From: Flavobacteriales bacterium
Lineage (GTDB): Bacteria; Bacteroidota; Bacteroidia; NS11-12g; UBA9320
Direction of reading: 5' to 3'
Assembly: GCA_020635455.1 (NCBI GenBank)
Contig: JACJZT010000004.1
Coordinates: 62,001-126,000 of the forward strand
Length of the DNA: 64,000 nucleotides
Within the stretch, counting starts at the first letter, position 1, and each line of letters starts with the position of its first letter. The translations under genes were made by a program, and so were the position numbers. This document shows, one piece after another, positions 37,618 through 47,271 of this stretch. The notes under the pieces were generated by a model. The model did not search any database, was not told the DNA's origin, and was given only the letters and a program-made list of their open reading frames with translations.

Positions 37618-38316
37618 ATGAACAAAGTGGTTAACAATGCCGATGAGGCTGTAGAAGGGATCAAAGATGGAATGACCTTGTTGCTTGGAGGATTCGGATT
37701 GTGCGGAATACCCGAGAATTTAATTTCTGCTTTGGTAAAAAAAGGAGTTAAGCAATTAACCTGTATAAGCAATAATGCCGGAGTAGACGATTTCGGTATT
37801 GGCTTAATGCTCCAAAAAAAGCAGGTAAAAAAAATGATTTCCAGCTACGTTGGTGAAAATGCAGAATTTGAAAGGCAATTATTAAGCGGCGAACTTGAAG
37901 TGGACCTGATCCCTCAGGGAACTCTGGCCACACGATGCATGGCCGCAGGATATGGCATGCCCGCAGTATTTACACCTGCCGGTTACGGAACAGAGGTTGC
38001 AGAAGGTAAGGAAACCAGGGTGTTCGGCGACAAAACTTATCTGCTTGAACATGCATTTGATGCCGACTATGCACTGGTAAAAGCCTGGAAAGGAGATACT
38101 CACGGAAATCTTATCTTCAAGGCAACCGCGCGAAATTTCAATCCTCTAATGGCAATGGCCGGTAAATACACCATAGCAGAAGTTGAAGAACTCGTTCCTG
38201 CCGGAATGTTGGACCCCGATCAGATCCACACACCGGGAATATATGTGCATTGTATTTTTGAAGGGAAGAATTACGAAAAGAGAATAGAGCAGCGAACCGT
38301 AAGACAAAAGAAATAA
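37618..38316 (+). CDS. scoA: 3-oxoacid CoA-transferase subunit A
   Basis: The 232-aa alpha subunit of a succinyl-CoA:3-oxoacid (or acetoacetate) CoA-transferase. It carries the family's GGFGLCGIPENLI motif (about residues 24-36), the SNNAGVDDFGIG segment and the downstream FTPAGYGTEVAEGK loop. With subunit B, two bases downstream, it moves CoA between succinate and acetoacetate, linking ketone body or amino acid breakdown to the TCA cycle. The start is set at ATG 37618 because of the promoter box just upstream. Confidence 0.94.
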   Translation: MNKVVNNADEAVEGIKDGMTLLLGGFGLCGIPENLISALVKKGVKQLTCISNNAGVDDFGIGLMLQKKQVKKMISSYVGENAEFERQLLSGELEVDLIPQGTLATRCMAAGYGMPAVFTPAGYGTEVAEGKETRVFGDKTYLLEHAFDADYALVKAWKGDTHGNLIFKATARNFNPLMAMAGKYTIAEVEELVPAGMLDPDQIHTPGIYVHCIFEGKNYEKRIEQRTVRQKK

Positions 38317-38318
38317 GT

Positions 38319-38972
38319 ATGTTAGATAAAAATCAAATTGCCAGGGTAATATCAAGAGAACTTCGCGACGGTTATTATGTAAACCTTGGAATAGGAATAC
38401 CAACACTTGTGGCCAATTACATTCCGGATGGAATGGAGGTCGTACTTCAGTCGGAAAACGGATTGCTTGGAATGGGTCCATTCCCTTATGAAGGTGAAGA
38501 AGACCCCGATCTGATAAATGCAGGAAAACAAACGATTACTACGGTCCCGGGTTCTGTGTTTTTTGATTCGGCCATGAGTTTCGGAATGATACGTTCAGGC
38601 AATGTAGACCTGACGGTTCTTGGAGCCATGGAAGTTGCCGATAACGGTGATATTGCCAACTGGAAAATACCCGGTAAAATGGTCAAGGGAATGGGAGGTG
38701 CAATGGATCTTGTGGCCAGTGCAAAAAACATCATTGTTGCCATGCAGCACACCAATAAAGCAGGGGAAAGTAAGCTACTCAAAAAATGCACCCTGCCGAT
38801 CACCGGCCTGGCATGTGTTCGAAAGGTCGTTACCGAACTCGGAGTATTTCTCATCACTGAGCGGGGTTTTGAGCTTAAAGAGATCGCCCCCGGAGTTACG
38901 GTTGAAGAAATAAAACAGAAAACAGAAGGACGATTGGTCGTCGAAGGTGAAATACCCGTTCTCGAATTCTAA
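38319..38972 (+). CDS. scoB: 3-oxoacid CoA-transferase subunit B
   Basis: The 217-aa beta subunit. The motif SENGLLGMGPFP (about residues 47-58) contains the catalytic Glu that forms the covalent CoA thioester. Other conserved blocks are GIGIPTLVANYIPDG and TVLGAMEVADNGDIANW. It is two bases after scoA and forms the active heteromer with it. No other pathway genes are next to the pair. Confidence 0.95.
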   Translation: MLDKNQIARVISRELRDGYYVNLGIGIPTLVANYIPDGMEVVLQSENGLLGMGPFPYEGEEDPDLINAGKQTITTVPGSVFFDSAMSFGMIRSGNVDLTVLGAMEVADNGDIANWKIPGKMVKGMGGAMDLVASAKNIIVAMQHTNKAGESKLLKKCTLPITGLACVRKVVTELGVFLITERGFELKEIAPGVTVEEIKQKTEGRLVVEGEIPVLEF

Positions 38973-39051
38973 GGATCCATCATCTAAAGAATACAGCTAA
39001 AAAAAATTGATCTGAATTAGCGTATTCATTTTTCAATAAACTTATTAATTG

Positions 39052-39059
39052 TACTTTTG
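39052..39059 (+). promoter_or_regulatory. -7 box of mdh
   Basis: TACTTTTG followed by CACC is a canonical Bacteroidota promoter core. Initiation near 39066 gives a leader of about 78 nt that begins with the hairpin at 39071-39095. Confidence 0.6.
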
Positions 39060-39060
39060 C

Positions 39061-39110
39061 ACCTGTTAAAAAAACAAGTTGATTTTACTTGTTTTGAAAT
39101 CAGGTTTTTT
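39061..39110 (+). promoter_or_regulatory. Hairpin with T run in the mdh leader
   Basis: AAAACAAGT (39071-39079) pairs perfectly with ACTTGTTTT (39087-39095) around a 7-nt loop. An outer pair ACCTG/CAGGT (39061-39065, 39101-39105) adds a second stem across a 5x5 internal loop, and six T follow. The outer arm starts at or before the predicted transcription start. It could be a terminator of read-through from scoB, a 5' stabilising stem-loop, or an operator. Confidence 0.4.
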
Positions 39111-39143
39111 ATCAAGTTTTTAAATAAATATAGTACTTAATTT

Positions 39144-40067
39144 ATGAAAATCAGTGTAATAGGTGCAGGAAATGTTGGGGCCACAACAGCACATGCCTTG
39201 GCTTGCAGAAGTATCGGAAGTGAAATTGTTTTACTGGATATCAAAGAAGGCTTGTCGGAAGGAAAGGCCCTCGATATGATGCAAACCGCCACTCTTAATT
39301 ATTTTAACAGCAGAGTAATTGGCTGCACCAATGATTACAGCCAAACTGCGGGTTCTGACGTAGTGGTGATCACAAGCGGTATTCCCCGTAAACCCGGAAT
39401 GACAAGGGAAGAACTGATAGGAATCAATGCAGGGATCGTGAAGAACGTAACTCAAAATGTGCTTGCCAATTCTCCTGATGCAATTATCATCATTGTAAGT
39501 AACCCAATGGATACAATGACCTATTTAGCGCTTAAAGACAGCAAGTTGCCCAAGAACAGAGTGATAGGAATGGGTGGGATACTCGACAGTGCGCGTTTCA
39601 AATGTTATCTTTCAATGGCACTGAACGCTTCCGCAAACGATATTGAAGGTATGGTTATCGGAGGACATGGCGATACAACCATGATACCTCTTATTTCAAA
39701 AGCCTCATACAAAGGTGTTGCGATTTCACAATTCCTTTCGGAAGACACTTTAAACAAAGTACGCGCAGACACAATGGTTGGCGGAGCAACACTTACCGGC
39801 TTACTTGGAACTTCAGCCTGGTATGCGCCGGGAGCTGCAGTTGCCAGCCTGGTAGACAGCATCATAAACGATCAGAAAAAATTATTCCCTTGTTGTGTTT
39901 ACCTTGATGGAGAATATGGCCAGAAGGATATATGCATTGGTGTTCCTGTAATTATTGGCAGGAATGGTTGGGAAAAGGTCGTTGAGATCGATCTTACCAA
40001 TGAAGAAAAACTTGCCTTTGAAAAAAGTGCAGACGCCGTTCGAAATATGAACAGCGTTATTCAGTAA
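39144..40067 (+). CDS. mdh: Malate dehydrogenase
   Basis: This 307-aa NAD-dependent enzyme of the TCA cycle has the dinucleotide loop GAGNVG (residues 7-12), Asp32 for NAD preference, substrate arginines at 82, 88 and 151, and the catalytic pair Asp148 and His175 (GGHGDTT). It is of the lactate dehydrogenase-like MDH type; the Arg82-Lys-Pro-Gly-Met loop supports malate rather than lactate. It is preceded by its own promoter and a leader hairpin and is apparently monocistronic. Confidence 0.95.
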   Translation: MKISVIGAGNVGATTAHALACRSIGSEIVLLDIKEGLSEGKALDMMQTATLNYFNSRVIGCTNDYSQTAGSDVVVITSGIPRKPGMTREELIGINAGIVKNVTQNVLANSPDAIIIIVSNPMDTMTYLALKDSKLPKNRVIGMGGILDSARFKCYLSMALNASANDIEGMVIGGHGDTTMIPLISKASYKGVAISQFLSEDTLNKVRADTMVGGATLTGLLGTSAWYAPGAAVASLVDSIINDQKKLFPCCVYLDGEYGQKDICIGVPVIIGRNGWEKVVEIDLTNEEKLAFEKSADAVRNMNSVIQ

Positions 40068-40144
40068 GCTATTTGCAACAATTTTAACTTCAACAGGATC
40101 CTATACCTGTTTCAAGGATTTTCATAACTACCTTTACCGGCCAG

Positions 40145-41290
40145 ATGAAAAAGAATATTTTTTTACTTCTTTCCACATTTTATTTATCCGGCAACCTGTT
40201 TGCACAAAAAATAAACCTAAGGTTAATTAGTCCTTTCCCTTCATCTCTTATCGAAACATCAGGCATAACAACCACCTCTTCCGAATACGTCTGGACTCAT
40301 AATGACGGAGGTGGAAATGCAGAGTTGTACAAAGTGGATACCCTTGGAAATATTTTACGTACCGTTAGTTTGCAGGGAGCAAAAAATACAGATTGGGAAG
40401 ATGTGATTTACGATGGATACGCAAATTTTTATCTGGGTGATTTTGGTAATAATAATAACAACAGAAAGGATCTGAAGATCTTTATTTTCAAAAACCCGGA
40501 CAGCTTGTCCATCGATATTATTCCGGTAGAAACCATTCAGTTTTCGTATCCGGATCAAAAAGAATTTCCAGCGGCAGATTCTGTTAAAAATTACGATACT
40601 GAAGCCTTTATTCATTGCGATTCATCCTTGTATATCTTTACCAAAAACAGGACCTATCCTTTTACGGGGTTTACCTATATGTACAGAGTACCTGACAAAC
40701 CCGGAATATATCTTGCAGAGAAATTAGATAGTTTCAAAACAGGAACAGGATTGAAGGAAATGTGGTGGATCACTTCTGCGAGTATATCTCCCGACAGGAA
40801 AAAATTGATCCTTCTTTCAAGCGACAAAATGTTTTTGTTTACGGATTTTACCGGCAACCAATTTTTAAAAGGGAAAGCTACACAAGTACAGTTTAACACG
40901 TTTTCACAAAAAGAAGGCATTTGTTTCATCAACAATACTGATTTTTTTGTATCGGATGAATATACATCCATATTGCAAAATGGAGGAAACCTTTACATGG
41001 GGAGTTTGTTGCAACTTGAAACAGGTAAGGTTCAAAGTTCTCAAAAAAAAAACAGTAAGTTCGTTCAATACAGAAATACAGAAGAAAGATCTTTTTTTAA
41101 GTTAAATCCCGGTATTAAGATCGTCTGGTTAAGTATATATGACCTACAGGGAAAAGTATTGGCTCAAACCTATCTCAACAACCAGCAACCCGAATACGAG
41201 CTTCAATTACCGCCGGGTACTTATATTGCCAAGGTGTACGATGGTAAAAATATTCAGAACTCCAAATTTCAGATAAGGTTTGATAATTAG
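40145..41290 (+). CDS. Secreted protein with probable T9SS sorting domain
   Basis: The 381-aa protein has a signal peptide (cut after NLFA, about residue 20). A beta-propeller-like body follows, with acidic loops such as THNDGGGNAELYKVDTLGN and GDFGNNNNNRKDLKIF. The last 75 residues read like a T9SS type A sorting domain (VWLSIYDLQGKVLAQ to PPGTYIAKVYDG), though the YPNP motif is missing. I do not recognise a catalytic motif; a surface or secreted binding or esterase-like function is possible. A near-match promoter box TACCTTTA lies at 40129-40136. Confidence 0.8.
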   Translation: MKKNIFLLLSTFYLSGNLFAQKINLRLISPFPSSLIETSGITTTSSEYVWTHNDGGGNAELYKVDTLGNILRTVSLQGAKNTDWEDVIYDGYANFYLGDFGNNNNNRKDLKIFIFKNPDSLSIDIIPVETIQFSYPDQKEFPAADSVKNYDTEAFIHCDSSLYIFTKNRTYPFTGFTYMYRVPDKPGIYLAEKLDSFKTGTGLKEMWWITSASISPDRKKLILLSSDKMFLFTDFTGNQFLKGKATQVQFNTFSQKEGICFINNTDFFVSDEYTSILQNGGNLYMGSLLQLETGKVQSSQKKNSKFVQYRNTEERSFFKLNPGIKIVWLSIYDLQGKVLAQTYLNNQQPEYELQLPPGTYIAKVYDGKNIQNSKFQIRFDN

Positions 41291-41329
41291 ATTGTATAAG
41301 CCAATTATTTCTGTCAATTCCAGGATATA

Positions 41330-42214
41330 ATGTCAAAAGGAATAAAAAGCATTCTGATTGCTACGCTATTTTTTGCAGCCATGAATGTTTTTGTCAAACT
41401 TCTTCCCGGAATACCGGCTCTGGAAATCGTTCTATTCAGATCTCTTTTTACTTTAATAGCGAGTTACATCATACTAAAGAAGGCAGGATTGGCCGTACTT
41501 GGCTCCGGAAAACCGGTCTTGTTCCTGAGAGGGATTTTTGGAACCTTTTCCTTGATCTTCTTTTTTAAAAGTCTGCAAATCTTGCCATTGGCAACGGCTA
41601 CGCTTGTGCATTACATTACTCCATTTTTTACCACCTTTTTCGGTTTCGTTTTTTTGAAAGAAAAATTTTACAGAATCCAGTGGCTCTTCCTGGTGATCTG
41701 TTTTACCGGTATTGTTATTACGCAGTCTGAAAATGATCTTTCCGAATTAAACCCTCAAAATCTGGGTATTTTGTATGGACTCGCTGCAACGGTAATGGCA
41801 GCGGGAGCATATAATTGCATTCGAAAAATTGGGGCATCGGAAAATGCGAATGTCATTTTGTTCTATTTTCCATTGGTAAGCTTACCCGTTGCCATAACGG
41901 GATTGTATTTTCAGCAAAATTTCGTAATGCCTGTCGGTATCGAATGGCTTTATCTCCTTTTAATGGGAGCCTTAACACAGGGTGCACAATATTTTCTCAC
42001 CAGGGCATACCAGAACGAAAAGGTTGCAAACCTGGCCATTTTTACCAACATCGGGATCGTTTACGCAATAATTAATGGTATTATCTTTTTTGGAGAGATC
42101 CCTTCCAGAGTAGCCTGGATCGGAATATTTATTGTTTTGTCGGGATTGGTACTCAATTTATTTGCAAAAAAAATACTTGGCCTTTTCAGATCTTCATCCA
42201 CCAAAATCGGTTAA
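41330..42214 (+). CDS. DMT-superfamily (EamA) permease
   Basis: A 294-aa inner-membrane protein with ten hydrophobic helices in two EamA repeats (about residues 5-130 and 148-282). The first repeat has the typical AMNVFVKLLPGIPALEIVLFRSLF pattern (N-terminal repeat start) and FVFLKEKF at its end. Such carriers export or import metabolites or act as nucleotide-sugar or S-adenosylmethionine transporters; the substrate cannot be told. Neighbours give no hint. Confidence 0.9.
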   Translation: MSKGIKSILIATLFFAAMNVFVKLLPGIPALEIVLFRSLFTLIASYIILKKAGLAVLGSGKPVLFLRGIFGTFSLIFFFKSLQILPLATATLVHYITPFFTTFFGFVFLKEKFYRIQWLFLVICFTGIVITQSENDLSELNPQNLGILYGLAATVMAAGAYNCIRKIGASENANVILFYFPLVSLPVAITGLYFQQNFVMPVGIEWLYLLLMGALTQGAQYFLTRAYQNEKVANLAIFTNIGIVYAIINGIIFFGEIPSRVAWIGIFIVLSGLVLNLFAKKILGLFRSSSTKIG

Positions 42215-42321
42215 GCATCGTTTTAAGTATAACAATTCCATGAAATTCTTTGTTTCTTTGCAAACTTTAAAAACTCCGGCTAAATTAATTCGTTTACTAT
42301 TCTACCGGCAACTAACAAAGT

Positions 42322-44079
42322 ATGATCATTCTTAAAAGCTATCTGGTAAAGCATTGGAAATTAATGCTCCTTGCATTGGTCCTTGCAGCGATAAACCAGT
42401 GTTTCTCGTTGATGGACCCTTATATCACGGGTAGAATTGTGGATGATGTAATCATTAAATTTGATAAACTTACCAAGGATGCATTCGTAAGCAAAGCGTT
42501 GTTCTGGATCGGTTGTTCAATTGGTGTATCTATGGTTAGCCGGATCGCCAAAAACCTACAGGACTATTTTACCAATGTGATCATTCAGAAACTTGGAGCC
42601 GAGATATATTCTGATGGGCTTAAGCATAGTCTGGAGCTCCCCTATCAGGTGTTTGAAGATCAGAGGTCGGGTGAAACGCTTTCGGTTTTGCAAAAAGTCA
42701 GGGTCGATATTGAAAAACTTCTCACCTCATTCATCGGCATTTTATTTACAAGTCTGGTTGGAATTATTTTTGTTATGGTATATGCCTTCAGCATTACCTG
42801 GATGGTGGCAGCTGTATACGTTTTTGCAATTGGGGTAATCGGTTTCATTAGCGGTTATTTCAGTAAGCGCATCAAAGTGATGCAGCACAAGATCATTGGT
42901 GAGACCACCGCACTTGCAGGCAGCACCACCGAGTCGCTTCGCAACATCGAATTGGTAAAAAGTCTCGGGCTTGCAAATCAGGAAATCGAAAGGCTAAATA
43001 ACACAACGTTTAAGATCCTAAATCTTGAACTCAAAAAAGTGAAATTCATCCGCAGTCTCGGTTTTTTTCAGGGAACAACCGTACAGTTTGTGAGAAGCAC
43101 CATGATCGTTATTTTACTTCTCCTGATCTTTGACACCACCATTTCTCCCGGCCAGTACTTTACGTTTCTTTTTTATTCATTTTTTATTTTTAACCCCCTT
43201 CAGGAACTTGGTAACATAATACTTGTATATCGGGAAGCAGAAGTTTCGCTTGAAAATTTCAAAGACATTCTGGATAAACCAAAGGAAGAAAAACCCGATC
43301 GCCCAAAAGCATTGACGAAACTTGATAATTTTGAGTTTGAAAACGTTACTTTCCAGCATCAGTCTGCAAACAGTCCTGCATTAAGCAACATCAGTTTTAA
43401 GGTTGAAAAAGGTGAAACCATAGCATTTGTTGGACCATCCGGATCCGGAAAAACCACTTTGGTAAAATTGTTGGTTGGGCTTTATCAACCTCTTGCAGGA
43501 AAGATCCGTTACGACGGAATTGATGGAAAAGAAATTGATCTCGACAATCTAAGGGAACAAATTGGTTTTGTAACACAAGACACACAATTGTTTTCGGGAA
43601 CCATCAAAGAAAACCTTTTGTTCGTCAAGCCAAACTCTACAGACGAACAAATTCTAAAAGTATTAAAAAATGCAAGTTGTCAGAAATTACTGGAAAGGGC
43701 CGACAAAGGTATCGACACCATCATAGGTGAAGGAGGTGTTAAAGTTTCCGGTGGCGAAAAACAAAGACTTTCCATTGCAAGAGCCTTGCTCCGACAACCC
43801 AAACTTCTGGTATTTGATGAAGCAACCTCGTCTCTGGACAGCATCACTGAGGAAGAAATAACCCAAACCATCCGCAACATTAACCTGACTGCAGATATGG
43901 TTACCATTTTGATCGCCCACAGGTTAAGCACAATTATGCATGCCAATAGGATCTTTGTATTGGAAAAAGGAAAAATTGTGGAAGAAGGTAGTCATGATGA
44001 ACTATTGGAAATTAAAGGGCTATACTATGCCATGTGGCGTCAGCAGGTGGGTGAAGGAAGAGAAAAGGTCCTGATTTAA
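42322..44079 (+). CDS. ABC exporter, fused permease and ATPase
   Basis: This 585-aa half-transporter has six membrane helices (about residues 15-300) and a C-terminal ATPase with Walker A GPSGSGKTT (about 374-382), signature VSGGEKQR and Walker B LLVFDEA. The layout is that of MsbA-like lipid or drug exporters that work as homodimers. It is followed after 21 bp by hflX, possibly in one transcript. A one-mismatch promoter box TTTCTTTG lies about 65 bp upstream. The substrate is unknown. Confidence 0.92.
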   Translation: MIILKSYLVKHWKLMLLALVLAAINQCFSLMDPYITGRIVDDVIIKFDKLTKDAFVSKALFWIGCSIGVSMVSRIAKNLQDYFTNVIIQKLGAEIYSDGLKHSLELPYQVFEDQRSGETLSVLQKVRVDIEKLLTSFIGILFTSLVGIIFVMVYAFSITWMVAAVYVFAIGVIGFISGYFSKRIKVMQHKIIGETTALAGSTTESLRNIELVKSLGLANQEIERLNNTTFKILNLELKKVKFIRSLGFFQGTTVQFVRSTMIVILLLLIFDTTISPGQYFTFLFYSFFIFNPLQELGNIILVYREAEVSLENFKDILDKPKEEKPDRPKALTKLDNFEFENVTFQHQSANSPALSNISFKVEKGETIAFVGPSGSGKTTLVKLLVGLYQPLAGKIRYDGIDGKEIDLDNLREQIGFVTQDTQLFSGTIKENLLFVKPNSTDEQILKVLKNASCQKLLERADKGIDTIIGEGGVKVSGGEKQRLSIARALLRQPKLLVFDEATSSLDSITEEEITQTIRNINLTADMVTILIAHRLSTIMHANRIFVLEKGKIVEEGSHDELLEIKGLYYAMWRQQVGEGREKVLI

Positions 44080-44100
44080 ACCACAAACAATAAGGATATC

Positions 44101-45285
44101 TTGAAAGGCAAATTGATCGATACCACTCCGGTTAAAGAAACCGCCGTTCTGGTTGGTGTTGATCTGTATTCTTACCCAAAAGGCAAAAGCAGGGAATATC
44201 TTGAAGAATTGTCATTTCTGGCTGAAACTGCCGGGGCACACACCGTAAGAATATTTTCCCAAAAACTTGATAAGCCGAATTCTAAAACGTATCTGGGGCC
44301 CGGTAAACTTGAAGAAATTGCCGCTTACGTGAAGGAAAATAAAATAGCCATGGCTATTTTCGATGACGAATTAACGCCTTCTCAAACACGAAATCTTGAA
44401 GAGTTTTTAAAATGTTCGATCATCGACCGCAGTATGCTGATCCTGGACATTTTTGCATTAAACGCCAGAACTGCAACTGCAAAGGCACAAGTAGAACTTG
44501 CGAGAAATGAATATTTGCTGCCGAGATTAACACGGATGTGGCTTCACCTCGATCGTCAAAAAGGCGGAATTGGTCAGAGAGGAGCCGGTGAAAAGGAAAT
44601 TGAAACCGACCGTAGAGCGATACGACACAGCATTTCATTGTTAAAAGAAAAGTTAAAGCACATTGACAAGCAAAACATAACACGCAGAAAAAACAGGGAT
44701 GGTTTGAGAAAAGTGGCTTTGGTTGGGTACACCAATGTTGGAAAATCAACTCTTATGAACCTTTTGGCAAAGACCGATGTTCTTGCCGAAAACAAGCTTT
44801 TTGCCACATTGGAATCCACTTCAAGAAAAGTGGTTATTCCGGACCCTGATCCAATCCGGCCACCTTTAACCTTTATATTATCGGATACCGTGGGTTTTAT
44901 TCGAAAACTACCTCATCAACTGGTTGAAAGTTTTAAATCAACTCTTGACGAAGTGGCCGAAGCCGATCTTTTACTGCATGTTGTAGATGTTTCACATCCC
45001 GGATTTGAAGAACAAATGGAAGTGGTAAAAAAGACCTTGTTCGAAATAGGGGCTGCAGAGAAACCTGTAATTATCGTTTTCAATAAAATTGATAACTACA
45101 ACCCCTTGCCCACAGCGGAGGATATTTTTGAAGATACAGCCATTTACGACATCAACCTGCTTAAGCAAAGCTGGATGGCAAAAGAAAATGCACCTGTTGT
45201 TTTTATCTCAGCTGCAAACAGGCAAAACATTGATGAAGTAAGAGAAAAAATTCTCTTCTGTTTTAACAACATCAAATTTTACTAA
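44101..45285 (+). CDS. hflX: GTPase HflX
   Basis: The 394-aa protein starts at TTG 44101. It has the HflX N-terminal domain (about residues 15-110, with KTYLGPGKLEE), the linker GIGQRGAGEKEIETDRR, and the GTPase domain with GYTNVGKST (G1), DTVGFI (G3) and NKID (G4). HflX binds ribosomes, splits stalled 70S particles under stress and can act on RNA. It has the standard family length plus a small C-terminal domain. Confidence 0.95.
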   Translation: MKGKLIDTTPVKETAVLVGVDLYSYPKGKSREYLEELSFLAETAGAHTVRIFSQKLDKPNSKTYLGPGKLEEIAAYVKENKIAMAIFDDELTPSQTRNLEEFLKCSIIDRSMLILDIFALNARTATAKAQVELARNEYLLPRLTRMWLHLDRQKGGIGQRGAGEKEIETDRRAIRHSISLLKEKLKHIDKQNITRRKNRDGLRKVALVGYTNVGKSTLMNLLAKTDVLAENKLFATLESTSRKVVIPDPDPIRPPLTFILSDTVGFIRKLPHQLVESFKSTLDEVAEADLLLHVVDVSHPGFEEQMEVVKKTLFEIGAAEKPVIIVFNKIDNYNPLPTAEDIFEDTAIYDINLLKQSWMAKENAPVVFISAANRQNIDEVREKILFCFNNIKFY

Positions 45286-45292
45286 CTCCATC

Positions 45293-45321
45293 TTTGGATG
45301 ACGTTTTTTGCCTTACCTTTG
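45293..45321 (+). promoter_or_regulatory. Promoter of thrS-infC-rpmI-rplT
   Basis: TTTG (45293-45296) and TACCTTTG (45314-45321) are spaced by 17 nt. Initiation near 45328 leaves about five bases before ATG 45333, so the mRNA is almost leaderless. The in-frame TTG at 45294 lies inside the -33 element and is rejected as a start. Confidence 0.65.
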
Positions 45322-45332
45322 CAGGCTTTAAA

Positions 45333-47264
45333 ATGAATTCTAAAATAAACATCACTCTTCCCGATGGCACTGTTAGGGAATTTCCCAAAGGAATTACTCC
45401 TATGGAGATCGCCTCAGGCATATCGGAAGGTTTGGCAAGGAATGTTTTGGCAGCAAAGATCGATAATGAAGTTCGTGACAGCTCGCGCCCCATTGAAAAA
45501 GATTGTTCATTTAAGTTGCTCACCTGGGATGACAAGGAAGGAAAATCGACCTTTTGGCATAGTTCTGCTCACCTTATGGCCGAAGCCCTTGAAGCATTAT
45601 ATCCGGGCGTAAAGCTTGGTATTGGCCCTCCCATAGAAAATGGGTTCTATTACGATGTAGACTTTGGAGACCGCGCGTTTACTGCAGACCAGCTACCTAA
45701 AATTGAGGCAAAAATGCAGGAGCTGGCAAAACAGGACAATACCTATGTTAGGGAAGAGGTTTCAAAAAAATATGCAGTACGATATTTCTCTGAAAAAAAA
45801 GATCCATACAAACTTGAACTAATCGAAGGACTGGAAGACGGACAGATCACCTTCTACAAGCAGGGAAATTTTACAGACCTTTGCAGGGGACCGCACATTC
45901 CTTCAACCGGCAAGATAAAAGCAATTAAACTTTTAAATATTGCCGGTGCATACTGGAGAGGAGATGAAAAGAACAAGCAACTTACCCGGTTGTATGGAAT
46001 TACCTTTCCAAAGGCTAAGGAATTAAGCGAATATCTCGAATTTTTAGAAGAAGCAAAAAAAAGAGATCACCGTAAGATCGGAAAGGAACTTGAGTTGTTC
46101 ATGTTTTCGGAAAAGGTAGGTCAGGGTTTACCGATCTGGTTGCCAAGAGGTACAATGATCCGGGAAAGACTTGAGAGATATATGCGTCAGGAACAGATCG
46201 ACAGAGGTTATGTTCAGGTTGTAACCCCACATATTGGCAAAAAGGATCTGTACGTTACTTCAGGTCATTACGACAAATACGGAAGCGATTCCTTTCAACC
46301 CATTCGTACTCCCGTAGAAGGAGAGGAATTTTATCTGAAACCCATGAATTGCCCACACCATTGTGAAATTTTCGGTCATCGCCCGAGGTCGTACAAGGAG
46401 CTTCCTTTGCGCGTTGCAGAATTTGGAACGGTATATCGTTACGAACAATCCGGTGAATTAAGCGGCCTTACAAGGGTAAGGGGTTTTACGCAGGATGATG
46501 CACATATATTTTGTACACCGGAGCAGATAAAATTTGAATTTCAGTCAGTAATCGATCTTGTTAACGATGTTTGCAATAAACTAGGTTTTAATGAGTATAC
46601 CGCTCAAATTTCGCTGCGCGACCCAGATAACCGTGAAAAATACATCGGAAGTGATGAAAACTGGGAAATGGCCGAAAGAGCCATCATTGAGGCTACGGAA
46701 GAAAAGGGTATGAAAACCGTTACAGAATATGGTGAAGCTGCATTTTATGGTCCAAAACTCGATTTTATGGTCAAGGATGCAATTGGAAGATCCTGGCAAC
46801 TTGGAACCATTCAGGTGGATTATAACCTTCCGATCCGGTTTGATCTGGAATACATAGATGCTGACAATACGAAAAAAAGGCCGGTGATGATACACCGTGC
46901 TCCATTCGGTTCACTTGAGCGATTTATTGGGGTACTGATCGAGCATTGCGGGGGTAATTTTCCTTTGTGGCTAACCCCTGACCAGGTGGCCATTTTGCCC
47001 ATAAGTGAAAAGTTTGAGGATTTTTCAAAATCACTTTTAAATTATCTTGAAAAACACGATATTCGCGGCCTTGTTGATGACAGGGCTGAAAAGATCGGCA
47101 GAAAAATACGGGATTCAGAAGTTAAAAAAATCCCGTTCATGCTGATAATAGGCGAGAAAGAACAAGAAAACAACGAGGTTTCGGTGAGATTGCACGGGAA
47201 AGGAGATTTGGGAAAAATGAAGCCGGAAGAATTTATTGAGTACTTTAAAAAACAATTAAATTAA
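45333..47264 (+). CDS. thrS: Threonyl-tRNA synthetase
   Basis: The 643-aa enzyme charges tRNA-Thr and edits Ser-tRNA-Thr. It has an N-terminal TGS domain (about 1-62), the editing domain with the HSSAHLMAEAL motif, the class II core with zinc ligands in MNCPHHCE, DDAHIF and MIHRAPFGSLERF, and a C-terminal anticodon-binding domain from about residue 540. ATG 45333 starts exactly at the TGS domain and lies just below the promoter. It is the first gene of the conserved translation operon. Confidence 0.97.
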   Translation: MNSKINITLPDGTVREFPKGITPMEIASGISEGLARNVLAAKIDNEVRDSSRPIEKDCSFKLLTWDDKEGKSTFWHSSAHLMAEALEALYPGVKLGIGPPIENGFYYDVDFGDRAFTADQLPKIEAKMQELAKQDNTYVREEVSKKYAVRYFSEKKDPYKLELIEGLEDGQITFYKQGNFTDLCRGPHIPSTGKIKAIKLLNIAGAYWRGDEKNKQLTRLYGITFPKAKELSEYLEFLEEAKKRDHRKIGKELELFMFSEKVGQGLPIWLPRGTMIRERLERYMRQEQIDRGYVQVVTPHIGKKDLYVTSGHYDKYGSDSFQPIRTPVEGEEFYLKPMNCPHHCEIFGHRPRSYKELPLRVAEFGTVYRYEQSGELSGLTRVRGFTQDDAHIFCTPEQIKFEFQSVIDLVNDVCNKLGFNEYTAQISLRDPDNREKYIGSDENWEMAERAIIEATEEKGMKTVTEYGEAAFYGPKLDFMVKDAIGRSWQLGTIQVDYNLPIRFDLEYIDADNTKKRPVMIHRAPFGSLERFIGVLIEHCGGNFPLWLTPDQVAILPISEKFEDFSKSLLNYLEKHDIRGLVDDRAEKIGRKIRDSEVKKIPFMLIIGEKEQENNEVSVRLHGKGDLGKMKPEEFIEYFKKQLN

Positions 47265-47271
47265 TCATACC

